From the NCBI GenBank assembly GCA_021737275.1, contig JAIPEE010000035.1, positions 1-39,808 of the forward strand: DNA of 39,808 nucleotides, written 5' to 3'. The notes beneath the pieces were generated by a model. That model saw only the letters and a program-made list of their open reading frames with translations, had not been told where the DNA came from and did not search any database. This stretch comes from Desulfobacterales bacterium. Its GTDB lineage: Bacteria; Desulfobacterota; Desulfobacteria; Desulfobacterales; JAIPEE01. The translations under genes and the position numbers were made by a program. This document shows positions 1 through 7,636 of this stretch, in pieces; position 1 is the stretch's first letter; every line of letters begins with the position of its first letter.

Positions 1-176
1 GAAAATTCAAACCGCCAAATGAGCCATTTTGTACCTGACTGTAGTAAAGGGTGCACCGTTAATTGTAAAAGAGCAAATTGTTAAAAATCATCCACCTATA
101 AAATGAGATGCCAGGTGGAGCTGTAACTCTAAACTTTAGCATATTTAAGAAACCTATATTGAAATGCTTTAAAACA

Positions 177-208
177 AAACGGGGCATCCTTTTCAGGACA
201 CCCCGTTT
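177..208 (-). terminator. Rho-independent terminator of the reductase gene
   Basis: Inverted repeat AAACGGGG...CCCCGTTT, extended by a TCCT/AGGA pair around a short TTTC loop with two mismatched positions. On the minus strand the stem is followed by TTTTGTTTT. It lies about 35 bases past the stop of the 244-1464 gene, which fits a terminator for it. Confidence 0.8.
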
Positions 209-243
209 GCAGGAGAACTATATAAGAGACGTAGTACGGTTAA

Positions 244-1464
244 TTAATATAACCGTTTTTCAATAATCTCATCTACTGTGATATCAAGCTTTGCAGCTTC
301 TTTCAGGTAGTACGCACGCATTTCCTTTGTAAATGCTTCCGGGGGGAATACACCATTCAGAGCCATTTTGTCATTTACAAACATTTTAGTGAACAGGAAA
401 GCAGCTTGTCCGGTAAAATAGGATTCATGCGTAATACCGGCTTTTTCAAAAGCTTCCTGGAGGCCCGGACCACCGGCATAGCTGTCAATTCTAAGTGAAG
501 CGCCATCTTTTTTACCTTCAACGCGAACAAGGAAAGCACCTTCTTCCATATACATGCCTTCTTCAATAACGGCTTTAATTTCATCTTCATATTTCGGCGC
601 AGGCGGAGTCAGCTTGGAAATCATTCTCATTGGAACAACCTGCTGTCCGTCAATATCAATGGGTTTATCAGAGAGCAGACCCATATCGTAAAAATATTTG
701 GCAAGATCACAACCCGGTCCGCCATATCTGAAATATACATTTTTTACGCCCTTCAGGTATTTGTCGGCCAGAAGGCCCATGGTAACCGGCTCTTCATGCT
801 CATGATCGTACATCAGACGTTCGCCAAGGCCCACGAAATCCATCATTTCAGGATTGTTGAAAGGCGGAACGCGTTTAAATTTACTGTTTTCAAAAACAAC
901 AGGCTCAGCAGCCATGTCGGCGAAAGCCGTTTCAGGTGACCACCAGAACGGAATAAATTTTTTGGACCAGATTCCATCATATACAGCAATTGTAATGGTA
1001 TCTACCGTGTCAAACTTGTCACATGCCTCACGGGTCAGAATATTTGCCACACCCGGTGCAGAACCGGTATTGGTCAGAGCGGCAAGGCCGGCATCTTTAA
1101 ACTGCTGATCACGGCCAAGCTGTCTCTCAACGGCTTCAATAAAACCAAGGTCACTTACCGGGCCGGAAGCAAGATCCTGGTAGCATGCTTTAACCTCAAG
1201 CGCGGCATCCATAACATTCATATTAAAATCCGGTGCCAGACCGTTAACGATCAGTTCACAACCTTCAGCAGCCTTGACGATATCAGCTACATTTTTTGCA
1301 TTAACCTGAACGGCTTTAGCCTTTGAAAGTGTTTTTTCCAAATGCTGAGCAGCTTTTAAATCATAATCTGCACATATAATTTCTTCTACATTGGGTTCTT
1401 CCTGAAGTCTTTTTGCAACTGTGCTGCCTTGTGCGCCAACACCCATTACCATAACTTTTTTCAT
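244..1464 (-). CDS. Saccharopine dehydrogenase-like NAD(P)-dependent oxidoreductase
   Basis: 406-residue cytosolic protein. It opens with a Rossmann beta-strand and the dinucleotide-binding glycine motif GVGAQG at residues 8-13, followed by an acidic residue after the second strand (CADYD). This is the layout of the saccharopine dehydrogenase/carboxynorspermidine synthase superfamily (Sacchrp_dh_NADP plus C-terminal domain), and the length is usual for it. The substrate cannot be read from sequence: lysine/saccharopine, carboxynorspermidine and other amino-acid-type reductions all occur in the family. The ATG is preceded by a GGAGA Shine-Dalgarno (SD). The gene is monocistronic, with a terminator downstream and a 495-base AT-rich gap upstream. 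The family call is firm and the exact reaction is unknown. Confidence 0.85.
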   Translation of the reverse strand: MKKVMVMGVGAQGSTVAKRLQEEPNVEEIICADYDLKAAQHLEKTLSKAKAVQVNAKNVADIVKAAEGCELIVNGLAPDFNMNVMDAALEVKACYQDLASGPVSDLGFIEAVERQLGRDQQFKDAGLAALTNTGSAPGVANILTREACDKFDTVDTITIAVYDGIWSKKFIPFWWSPETAFADMAAEPVVFENSKFKRVPPFNNPEMMDFVGLGERLMYDHEHEEPVTMGLLADKYLKGVKNVYFRYGGPGCDLAKYFYDMGLLSDKPIDIDGQQVVPMRMISKLTPPAPKYEDEIKAVIEEGMYMEEGAFLVRVEGKKDGASLRIDSYAGGPGLQEAFEKAGITHESYFTGQAAFLFTKMFVNDKMALNGVFPPEAFTKEMRAYYLKEAAKLDITVDEIIEKRLY

Positions 1465-1959
1465 AATTCTCTCCTTTTGAATATTAGTGATTATCCAATG
1501 GTCCTGTATTTTAATAAAATTTTAGCCATCATTTCCGGTCGAAAGCCGGCTTATATTCATCAATTTTTTTTATTTACTGAGTTATGATTTTATTTTATTT
1601 AACTGAATCGATACCTGTTAATAAATTTGTCTACAATAAATAATTGTTAAAATATTATATAACATCCAGTAATAGTGGCAAATAATCGTTTTGTAACTTA
1701 ATGATTTTAAAGTCTGTCTATATCGAAGTGTGTCGAATGCAAAAACATCCGACAGGCACAGATATCAGGTGAAGGGATATGTGTTTGGAAAAATATGTGT
1801 TAAATCAAAGGCATTTGAGAGCTGATGAAATTCTCTCTCTATGTCATTTAGTTCCACGTTAAACCTCAATTATTATTTGATTAACTTTACATTAACGTAT
1901 ATCTATAAAATAAACATTTTAGCTTGTCAATAACCAAATATATCTTGTTACATAAATGC
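1465..1959. other. 495-base gene-free AT-rich spacer
   Basis: No convincing ORF, tRNA or terminator is visible. A small CCGG/CCGG hairpin sits near 1535-1550. The upstream signals of the reductase should lie in its left part, but no clean -35/-10 pair stands out. Confidence 0.5.
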
Positions 1960-2460
1960 TTAACTGCAACTGCAGCTTCCACATCCGCCTTCTTCGGTGG
2001 AGCCTGAGCAGCTCATTTGTTCAGGCTCAAGGCCGACTTCTGCAATTTCAATATCAAATATAAGTGTTTTCCCGGCCAGGGGATGATTGGCATCAACGGT
2101 AATTGTGTCATCGTTGAGTTCAACAATTTTAGCCGGTACGGTTTGGCCATCCTGTGTTGGAAGTCCTAACTGTGCGCCGACTTCAAAATTAAAATCTTCA
2201 GGAAAACCGGTTTTGGGGATGGCAAGAATAAAGTCATCAATCGACAACCCATAACCTTCATCCGGTGAAATTGATACACTCTTTTTTTCGCCGGGCTTCA
2301 TATCGACAACGGCGGTATCAAATCCTTTGATAAGCATTCCTTTGCCAACGGTAAATTTAAGAGGATCACGGCCTTTAGAGGAATCAAACACCTCTCCGTT
2401 TTCAAGTTTGCCTGTGTAATGAACACTGATAGTATCTCCATTTTGAACAGCTTCCGACAT
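1960..2460 (-). CDS. slyD: FKBP-type peptidyl-prolyl cis-trans isomerase, SlyD-like
   Basis: 166 residues. The N-terminal FKBP core has the VHYTGKL and GEVFDSS motifs and a GxGxLIxGFDxAV-like segment. The inserted IF (chaperone) domain follows, ending in the SlyD-typical NHPLAGKTL strand near residues 128-136. The tail carries four cysteines (C151, C160, C163, C165) in a Gly/Ser setting, resembling the metal-binding tail of SlyD, though without the His-rich stretch of the E. coli protein. The expected role is proline isomerisation and folding of cytosolic clients, with possible nickel or other metal handling through the tail. AAGGAG lies 9 bases before the ATG. It appears monocistronic. The call is firm; the metal role is inferred from the tail. 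Confidence 0.93.
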   Translation of the reverse strand: MSEAVQNGDTISVHYTGKLENGEVFDSSKGRDPLKFTVGKGMLIKGFDTAVVDMKPGEKKSVSISPDEGYGLSIDDFILAIPKTGFPEDFNFEVGAQLGLPTQDGQTVPAKIVELNDDTITVDANHPLAGKTLIFDIEIAEVGLEPEQMSCSGSTEEGGCGSCSCS

Positions 2461-2539
2461 AATTATAGTCTCCTTATTTTTTTTAATGGCGTATAAAATA
2501 AGATCGGGTCAGGGAAATGTCAACTAAAACACCAGATAC

Positions 2540-2603
2540 TTTTGAACCTGCCCCCAAAACGTGTCTAAGGTTTCATGAGTAAGTTTTTAGGGCAGGTTCA
2601 AAA
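2540..2603. repeat. 14-bp inverted repeat in the slyD-mntP spacer
   Basis: TTTTGAACCTGCCC (2540-2553) is the exact complement of GGGCAGGTTCAAAA (2590-2603), with a 36-base spacer. It lies 3' of mntP and 5' of slyD, both read leftward. No T-run follows on the minus strand, so it is not a classical terminator; it may be a small dispersed element or a protein site. Confidence 0.6.
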
Positions 2604-2621
2604 TACTTATGCAGACGGAGC

Positions 2622-3200
2622 CTATATAAAACTAAACACCCCGTGCTCATGAAGAATTTTTACACCGATACCGATGAGAATGATGCCCCCGGCAAAATCA
2701 GCATAACAGCCCAGTTTGCTTGAGGTGCCAATCTTTTTTCCAAGCTGCATACCGGCGATGGTAAACAAACCCGCAACAATACCGATAATAACAGCCGGCA
2801 TCCAGATAGAGATATTTAAAATAGAAAGACTTAATCCAAGAGCAAGGGCATCGATGCTGGTCGCAATAGAGAGAATCACCATGGTCATGCCTTTAGTGGG
2901 GTCTTTATTCTCAGTCGCATCTCCATTTTGATCAAATGCCTCTTTGATCATTTTACCGCCGACAAACAAAAGCAGGCAAAATGCTACCCAGTGGTCGTAA
3001 CTTTCAATGAAAGATCTAAAAGAGAGGCCTGCACCCCATCCAATCACCGGCATCATGGCCTGAAACAGTCCAAAGTGCCATGCCAGACGAAAGCCCTGTC
3101 TGAAACTGACCTTCTTTAAAGTCACTCCCGCTGCAATGGAAACGGCAAAGGCATCCATGGCCAGTGCGACAGCGATTCCAATGATACTGATAAGGCTCAT
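2622..3200 (-). CDS. mntP: Manganese efflux pump MntP
   Basis: 192 residues, almost entirely six hydrophobic segments. The two family signatures are visible: AMDAFAVS near residues 14-21 (Asp16) and the repeat counterpart TSIDALALG in the second half. These acidic residues within membrane helices are needed for Mn2+ export in characterised MntP. The length matches the family. The ATG lies four bases past the stop of the preceding exonuclease gene, with no SD of its own, so it is probably translationally coupled. It is the last gene of a three-gene minus-strand operon (zinc finger, exonuclease, mntP). No yybP-ykoY manganese riboswitch was seen; the immediate upstream sequence is coding. Confidence 0.93.
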   Translation of the reverse strand: MSLISIIGIAVALAMDAFAVSIAAGVTLKKVSFRQGFRLAWHFGLFQAMMPVIGWGAGLSFRSFIESYDHWVAFCLLLFVGGKMIKEAFDQNGDATENKDPTKGMTMVILSIATSIDALALGLSLSILNISIWMPAVIIGIVAGLFTIAGMQLGKKIGTSSKLGCYADFAGGIILIGIGVKILHEHGVFSFI

Positions 3201-3203
3201 GAT

Positions 3204-4049
3204 TTAATAATAGTAGTTGTGAGTAGTGAGTGGTTTAAGGCGTTTAACGGTTTTAAGATCTGCTTTGAAAGATACTTCCGGTGTTTCGGGAATATCTATC
3301 TGTTTTGATTCATAAAAAGGGGTGCTCTTTAACTTCAGGTTATAGGCCGCCACCATCAAATATTCCAGGTTGATAACATCTTCAATATTATACGCCAGTA
3401 GTGTTTCAAGCGCTTTCCGATTATTATTTTTTATATATTCATTCCACAGGATCACTGCAAAAAAACCGTCAACGCCATCAAGTTCGCCACGGTCAATGCC
3501 GAATGCTTTCTCACATTTCTTCAGACCGCCTTTATAGCCGAGACTGCTTAAAACATACCTGAGATCAATGTGGGCATGATTCATTTTAATACCGAAATAG
3601 TTTTCAATAAAAGGGACATCAAAGCTCTTGCCATTATAGGTAATCACCATTTTGTACTTGAAGATATCCTTTGCAAAATCATCAAGGTTTTTTCCATGTA
3701 CATACCAGTGGATATCATTTCCATCATAGAGGGCAATGGTCGTAATTTTGTTATAAGTATCAAGGCCGGTTGTTTCGATATCAATATAGGCTGCGGTTTT
3801 CCTGAAGTCAGGAAAGAAACGCCACTGCTGATTGGCCGGCAGTTTTTTGGAAAAATAAGACGGGTTATCGTTTTCAAGCTGTGAAATGGATTCCTGGAGG
3901 CATTGATCAGCGGTTAAGGCTTTCCCCCGTGATATTCCGGAAGAAAGAAGCGGTTTGAAATCTTGCCATTCCATTACACCTGCCTGCCATATATTCTTTT
4001 CTGATTTTATACCGATGCCGGGTATGTGGATGAATGTGTTTGTCAGCAA
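3204..4049 (-). CDS. RNase H-like 3'-5' exonuclease family protein (YprB-like)
   Basis: 281 residues. The N-terminus has a helix-hairpin-helix-like segment (IPGIGIKSEKNIWQAG). A DEDD-type exonuclease fold follows: D90-I-E92 in the first strand (DIETTGLD), D144 in YNGKSFDVPF, and D224 in YNIEDVINL. This corresponds to the RNase_H_2 / YprB family of predicted single-strand nucleases, whose substrate is not settled. The start is TTG at 4049, supported by GGAGG 8 bases upstream inside the end of the zinc-finger gene. The tight spacing on both sides shows operon expression with the DksA-like gene and mntP. Confidence 0.85.
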   Translation of the reverse strand: MLTNTFIHIPGIGIKSEKNIWQAGVMEWQDFKPLLSSGISRGKALTADQCLQESISQLENDNPSYFSKKLPANQQWRFFPDFRKTAAYIDIETTGLDTYNKITTIALYDGNDIHWYVHGKNLDDFAKDIFKYKMVITYNGKSFDVPFIENYFGIKMNHAHIDLRYVLSSLGYKGGLKKCEKAFGIDRGELDGVDGFFAVILWNEYIKNNNRKALETLLAYNIEDVINLEYLMVAAYNLKLKSTPFYESKQIDIPETPEVSFKADLKTVKRLKPLTTHNYYY

Positions 4050-4052
4050 TTA

Positions 4053-4391
4053 TCAATCCTCCGCACAGTTAACACACAGGGTCGTCTCAGGCATCAGCAT
4101 GATTCGTCCAATGGGTATGGGTTCTTCACATCTTTTGCAAATTCCAAAATCCGGATCATCAATATTATTCAGCGCATCTTTCAGAAGTGACCGCTTTTTT
4201 TCTACAGAACATAAGGCCGCTTCATTCATATGTTTGCTCTGGATGGCTTCCATACGTGTCAGCCTGCCAATAGCATTATCCGGTGATACGGGCTTGGTTG
4301 CCTCCCTGAGAGACTTAATATCCAAACCGGTCTGTTTAATAGCCTCGCTAATTTTTTGTTTTAATATCTTGAGATCCTCATTAGATAGCAT
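4053..4391 (-). CDS. DksA/TraR-type C4 zinc-finger protein
   Basis: 112 residues. It has an N-terminal helical stretch and a C-terminal C4 finger, CKRC...CVNC, with C85, C88, C106 and C109. The finger lies in the context FGICKRCEEPIPIGRIMLMPETTLC, which is diagnostic of the DksA/TraR family that binds in the RNA polymerase secondary channel. The coiled-coil tip Asp-Ala motif typical of DksA (DxxDxA) is not clearly present, so it may be a TraR/YbiI-like paralogue rather than housekeeping DksA. It is the first gene of an operon with the exonuclease and mntP. AGGAG lies about 14 bases before the ATG, which is longer than ideal; no better in-frame start exists. Confidence 0.85.
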   Translation of the reverse strand: MLSNEDLKILKQKISEAIKQTGLDIKSLREATKPVSPDNAIGRLTRMEAIQSKHMNEAALCSVEKKRSLLKDALNNIDDPDFGICKRCEEPIPIGRIMLMPETTLCVNCAED

Positions 4392-4578
4392 CAGTATTCA
4401 ATTCACTCCTAAAAAATATAGATAATAAAAATATCAAATTTTATATATACAGGATTTATTATATTCTGGAAACTTATGATTGAAAAAATGATGAAAAGAC
4501 GGGTAAAATATTTTGTTCTTTCAGATAACACGTTTTTTAAAGATAAGTTAAAGTGAGCCAGGCACCTGCCGGCTATCC

Positions 4579-5538
4579 TTACTGGTCGAAAAAGAGATGG
4601 AAAATATCTTTTCTGTTATCAATCAGCAGGTTGATGTAGACTGTTTCAAGCGAAATCATCTCCTCATCGGCTTTTCTAAGCCATTCGGACATCCATGCAA
4701 AACGGATGGCCACTATATACTCGATCAGATATTTCCAGCTTATATCCGAAACAAACCCGGCCCGCTTAAGGGAAGAGATGAAATCATAGATAAGTTCACC
4801 GGCAAGGCATTCAGGATCCTCCATTCCAAGACATCCGATCATGTTGGCAACGTCATAAATTTCCGGCTTGTTTCCAAGAAACTCCCAGTCGATCACCGCA
4901 TTGATGTTATGGTCGCCCCAGATAATATTAACCGGGTGGTAGTCGCCATGGCAAAAAGCAATCGGCAGGCTGTCATGGATTTCAAACAGTTCAGATTCTA
5001 AAAAACTTAAAGCAGATTGAAGTTTAATTCTAAGTTCGGGTTCATGTTTTTCTATGTTTTTTAGCAGTTTATAAATATAATCAACTATTGAAAAAGGTGT
5101 GCCAAAGTTAAGGTTAACCGGATTTTCAGTCTGCTTTTTCAGATCGATCAAAAAATCGGCCATAACTTTTCCACGCCATTTTTCAAACACATATTCAGGC
5201 CGATTTAACTCAATACCACGAATAAAAGGAGAGATCTGCCAGAAGGTATCGCCATAAGCGACGATATGATCGCCTTTATTATCGGCAATATATGGGTTAA
5301 CCTGGTCAATATCGTTTTGTGATAGCGTATTAAGGGTCCGGGCAATTTTCTTCTTATGATTTAAGGTTTTTAAAAAGATATTTTCAAGCAGGAACAATTT
5401 ATTTTGTTCATTTTCCAGAACAATTCTGAACTCACACCGTTCAGGGCTTCCGGATATTTTGATATCATTTCTGATTCCGGCCAGGTCAATGCCCCACATC
5501 TCGGTTATCTTTTTTAAATAGCCATAATCATATTGCAT
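4579..5538 (-). CDS. Aminoglycoside phosphotransferase (APH)-fold kinase, CotS/choline-kinase-like
   Basis: 319 residues. The catalytic loop CHGDYHPVN has H197, D199, H201 and N204, and the metal-binding VIDWEF has D217. Both are hallmarks of the APH/protein-kinase-like fold. The N-terminal lobe resembles CotS/homoserine-kinase-like members more than true resistance enzymes, so a small-molecule kinase of unknown substrate is the safest call. AGGA lies 8 bases before the ATG. It is divergent from the sigma-54 activator across a 232-base spacer, so it could be under that regulator's control, though no sigma-54 -24/-12 promoter was recognised there. Confidence 0.8.
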   Translation of the reverse strand: MQYDYGYLKKITEMWGIDLAGIRNDIKISGSPERCEFRIVLENEQNKLFLLENIFLKTLNHKKKIARTLNTLSQNDIDQVNPYIADNKGDHIVAYGDTFWQISPFIRGIELNRPEYVFEKWRGKVMADFLIDLKKQTENPVNLNFGTPFSIVDYIYKLLKNIEKHEPELRIKLQSALSFLESELFEIHDSLPIAFCHGDYHPVNIIWGDHNINAVIDWEFLGNKPEIYDVANMIGCLGMEDPECLAGELIYDFISSLKRAGFVSDISWKYLIEYIVAIRFAWMSEWLRKADEEMISLETVYINLLIDNRKDIFHLFFDQ

Positions 5539-5713
5539 TTTTATAATCCTATTGGCGTTTAATTGGTTTGAAAAAACAATATAACACAGGCTTAGTGATA
5601 AAAAAACGCTACCGATTCATCAAAAATATAATAAATAAAAAAGGCTGGTTTGTATCAGGCGGGCAATTCTTTTTATTAATGTGTTAACTAACTGTTACCT
5701 TTTATAAACGGTT

Positions 5714-5723
5714 ATGTTAACAT
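5714..5723. promoter_or_regulatory. Palindrome ATGTTAACAT upstream of the sigma-54 activator
   Basis: Perfect 10-base palindrome 48 bases before the activator ATG. A related GTGTTAACTAAC lies about 35 bases further upstream. It may be an operator for autoregulation; such short AT-rich palindromes also occur by chance. Confidence 0.3.
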
Positions 5724-5770
5724 GGGGTTAAACTATTCACCGATTTGTTGCTAAAAGGTTGGAGCACAAT

Positions 5771-7135
5771 ATGGATATTTCTAAATACTGGAAAACCGTT
5801 TTTGAAACCCTTCAGGATGGCCTGCTTATTGTCGATCCGGAAGGTGTTATACTGAGCATTAATCCTGCTGCAGAAAAACTTACCGGCTATACGGCTGAAG
5901 AGCTGGTCGGTAAATCTTGCAGAATACTGGATTGCACCGGATGTAAAATATTCGGAGAGGGGCCGGCTGAACGCTGGTGCAGTCTGTATGCTGAAGGCGG
6001 TATCAAGGTAAAGAACTGTATGATTCGTAATAAAGCCAAGCACGCACTCAATATTGTGAAAAGCGCTTCTGTGCTCTACGATGAAAAGGGGAAAATTATT
6101 GGGGCTGTTGAAATATTGCATGACCTTTCTGAAGTGGTAAGGCAACAGCAGGAAATCGCGTTATTGAGAAAATCCTGTCATCTGGACGATGGCTATCACG
6201 GCCTTTTAGGTGAATCACCGGCAATGACTCAGATGTTTGAACTTATTGACAGTGTTTCTCCATCCGAAGCACCTGTTTTGGTGCTGGGTCAGAGCGGCAC
6301 AGGCAAAGAGCTTGTGGCAAGAGCAATTCATGAATCAAGTGCCCGTCATGAAAAACCGTTCATAAAGGTTAATTGTGCGGCGCTGAATGAAAATCTTCTG
6401 GAAAGTGAGCTTTTCGGTCATGTGAAAGGTGCATATACAGGCGCAAGCCAGGCCAGGGTCGGCCGTTTTGAAGCGGCCCATGAAGGTACAATTTTTCTGG
6501 ATGAAATTGGCGACATTCCATTATCCACCCAGGTGAAACTTCTTCGGGTTCTTGAGGAGAAGGAGATTGAGCGGGTGGGTGACCAGATACCGATTCCTGT
6601 TGATGTCAGAATTATTACAGCAACAAACAAAAATCTTGATGACCTGACTGCACAAGGGCAGTTCCGGGAGGATCTTTTCTTCAGAATAAATGTTTTTCCG
6701 ATATCATGCCCGCCTTTAAAGGACAGGTTAGAAGATATTCCTTTAATCGTTCAGCATTTTATTGATGAATCCGTATTAAAAAGCGGCAAACAAATCAGAG
6801 GGCTTGCTCCGGATGCCATGCATAAGTTACTGGAGTACTCATGGCCGGGTAATGTCAGGGAACTCAGAAATGCAATTGAATATGCAATGGTATTATGCCC
6901 TGAAGCGTGGATCCATACTAAATACTTGCCGCCTAAAATTACTAACGCTGAAACATTGCAACATAAAGTGACGGGCACCGTCACCCTTTTCCAGACCGAA
7001 AGGGAAAAATTGATAAATGCCTTGAGACGGACAGGCGGAAATCAGTCCATGGCTGGCCAAATGCTTGGTGTCAGCCGTGTAACCATATGGAAATGGATTA
7101 AAAAATATAAAATAGACCTGGCCGAGGATTTGTAA
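5771..7135 (+). CDS. Sigma-54-dependent transcriptional activator, PAS-AAA+-Fis HTH
   Basis: 454 residues from the ATG at 5771, chosen over the TTG at 5759 because GGAG lies 6 bases before it. An N-terminal PAS domain (about 5-120) carries an unusual cysteine set, C50, C55, C58, C70 and C83. The AAA+ core follows with Walker A GQSGTGKE (173-180), the sigma-54-contacting GAYTGA loop (220-225) and Walker B FLDE (242-245). A C-terminal Fis-type HTH (GGNQSMAGQMLGVSRVTIWKW) ends the protein. It should bind upstream sites and drive open-complex formation by sigma-54 RNA polymerase. The signal is unknown; the cysteines suggest a metal, Fe-S or redox input. It is followed at 58 bases by a Cys-rich small protein, probably co-transcribed. 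Confidence 0.93.
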   Translation: MDISKYWKTVFETLQDGLLIVDPEGVILSINPAAEKLTGYTAEELVGKSCRILDCTGCKIFGEGPAERWCSLYAEGGIKVKNCMIRNKAKHALNIVKSASVLYDEKGKIIGAVEILHDLSEVVRQQQEIALLRKSCHLDDGYHGLLGESPAMTQMFELIDSVSPSEAPVLVLGQSGTGKELVARAIHESSARHEKPFIKVNCAALNENLLESELFGHVKGAYTGASQARVGRFEAAHEGTIFLDEIGDIPLSTQVKLLRVLEEKEIERVGDQIPIPVDVRIITATNKNLDDLTAQGQFREDLFFRINVFPISCPPLKDRLEDIPLIVQHFIDESVLKSGKQIRGLAPDAMHKLLEYSWPGNVRELRNAIEYAMVLCPEAWIHTKYLPPKITNAETLQHKVTGTVTLFQTEREKLINALRRTGGNQSMAGQMLGVSRVTIWKWIKKYKIDLAEDL

Positions 7136-7145
7136 TAAAGTTTTT

Positions 7146-7170
7146 AGAGACAGGTTTGATACCTGTCTCT
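7146..7170. terminator. Perfect 10-bp hairpin between activator and Cys-rich ORF
   Basis: AGAGACAGGT and ACCTGTCTCT flank a 5-base loop (TTGAT). No T-run follows on the plus strand, so it is more likely an attenuating or mRNA-stability hairpin than a full terminator. The preceding AAGTTTTTAG also occurs beside the inverted repeat at 2540-2603. Confidence 0.45.
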
Positions 7171-7193
7171 ACTACAGCTAAACAAGGATTCTT

Positions 7194-7409
7194 ATGATAG
7201 AACTTGAAGTGACAGAATGCGCGGTATGCCCTCTTCAACACTGCTTTATACGGGGGATGCTTCATGACTGGTGTTGCTATATAGATGAAAATATTAAAGT
7301 GGCCAGGTACACTATAGACGGCGGTGAAGAAGCCGGAAGTGGTTTCCCGCCCGGGTGTCCCCTCTTTAAGAACTCAGTTTCCATAAAGAAAAAGCCAGAA
7401 GAAAAGTAA
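7194..7409 (+). CDS. Small cysteine-rich protein of unknown function
   Basis: 71 residues, preceded by AAGGA six bases before the ATG. Cysteines sit at 9, 12 and 17, then a CC pair at 27-28, and one more near 55 in a GCPLF context. Conserved-looking aromatic and basic residues lie between them (HDWCCY). This density suggests a metal or Fe-S ligand cluster; no known domain is recognised. It is not secreted and has no membrane segment. It lies directly downstream of a sigma-54 activator whose PAS domain is itself Cys-rich, so a functional pairing is possible. The final 20 codons are Lys-rich and overlap, on the other strand, the edge of a regulator relic. Confidence 0.65.
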   Translation: MIELEVTECAVCPLQHCFIRGMLHDWCCYIDENIKVARYTIDGGEEAGSGFPPGCPLFKNSVSIKKKPEEK

Positions 7410-7429
7410 GCTTTAGTTTTCTTAATATC

Positions 7430-7636
7430 CTTCAAGGATAGCTCTAATAGTTCATCTTTAATTTTTTCTGTCACCATATTGGAGATTTCAAGCTTATCCT
7501 GTAGCGTGTTGAGGTCTGTCATGTCACGTTCATTTCCTATTATCAAAGATATATTGTTGTCCTCAACAGAAAAAGGTGTGCCAGTTAGAAGAAGGATCTT
7601 TTGAGTATTTTTTCTATGAGCCATCTGATTTATGAA
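7430..7636 (-). pseudogene. Relic of a PAS/sigma-54 regulator (C-terminal PAS plus linker only)
   Basis: The reverse strand reads LLLTGTPFSVEDN, then IIGNERDMTDLNTLQDKLE, then a TEKIKDELLELSL linker. This is the characteristic end of the PAS domain and signalling helix that precedes the AAA+ domain in RocR/PrdR-like sigma-54 activators. No AAA+ or HTH follows; downstream the frame runs antisense through the Cys-rich small gene. Upstream the similarity (INQMAHRKNTQK) runs into the stop of the MscS gene. It is therefore a roughly 65-codon fragment left by deletion. A possible start ATG at 7624 exists but has no evident SD. It could be expressed as a short peptide; a relic is more likely. Confidence 0.6.

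Noticed and set aside
1-243. Partial gene at the left edge
   Set aside because: No frame runs in from the edge with protein-like content; only a TCCACCT/AGGTGGA hairpin (91-119) and the reductase terminator are seen.
5759-5770. TTG start for the sigma-54 activator
   Set aside because: The SD GGAG overlaps this TTG; the ATG at 5771 has the right spacing.
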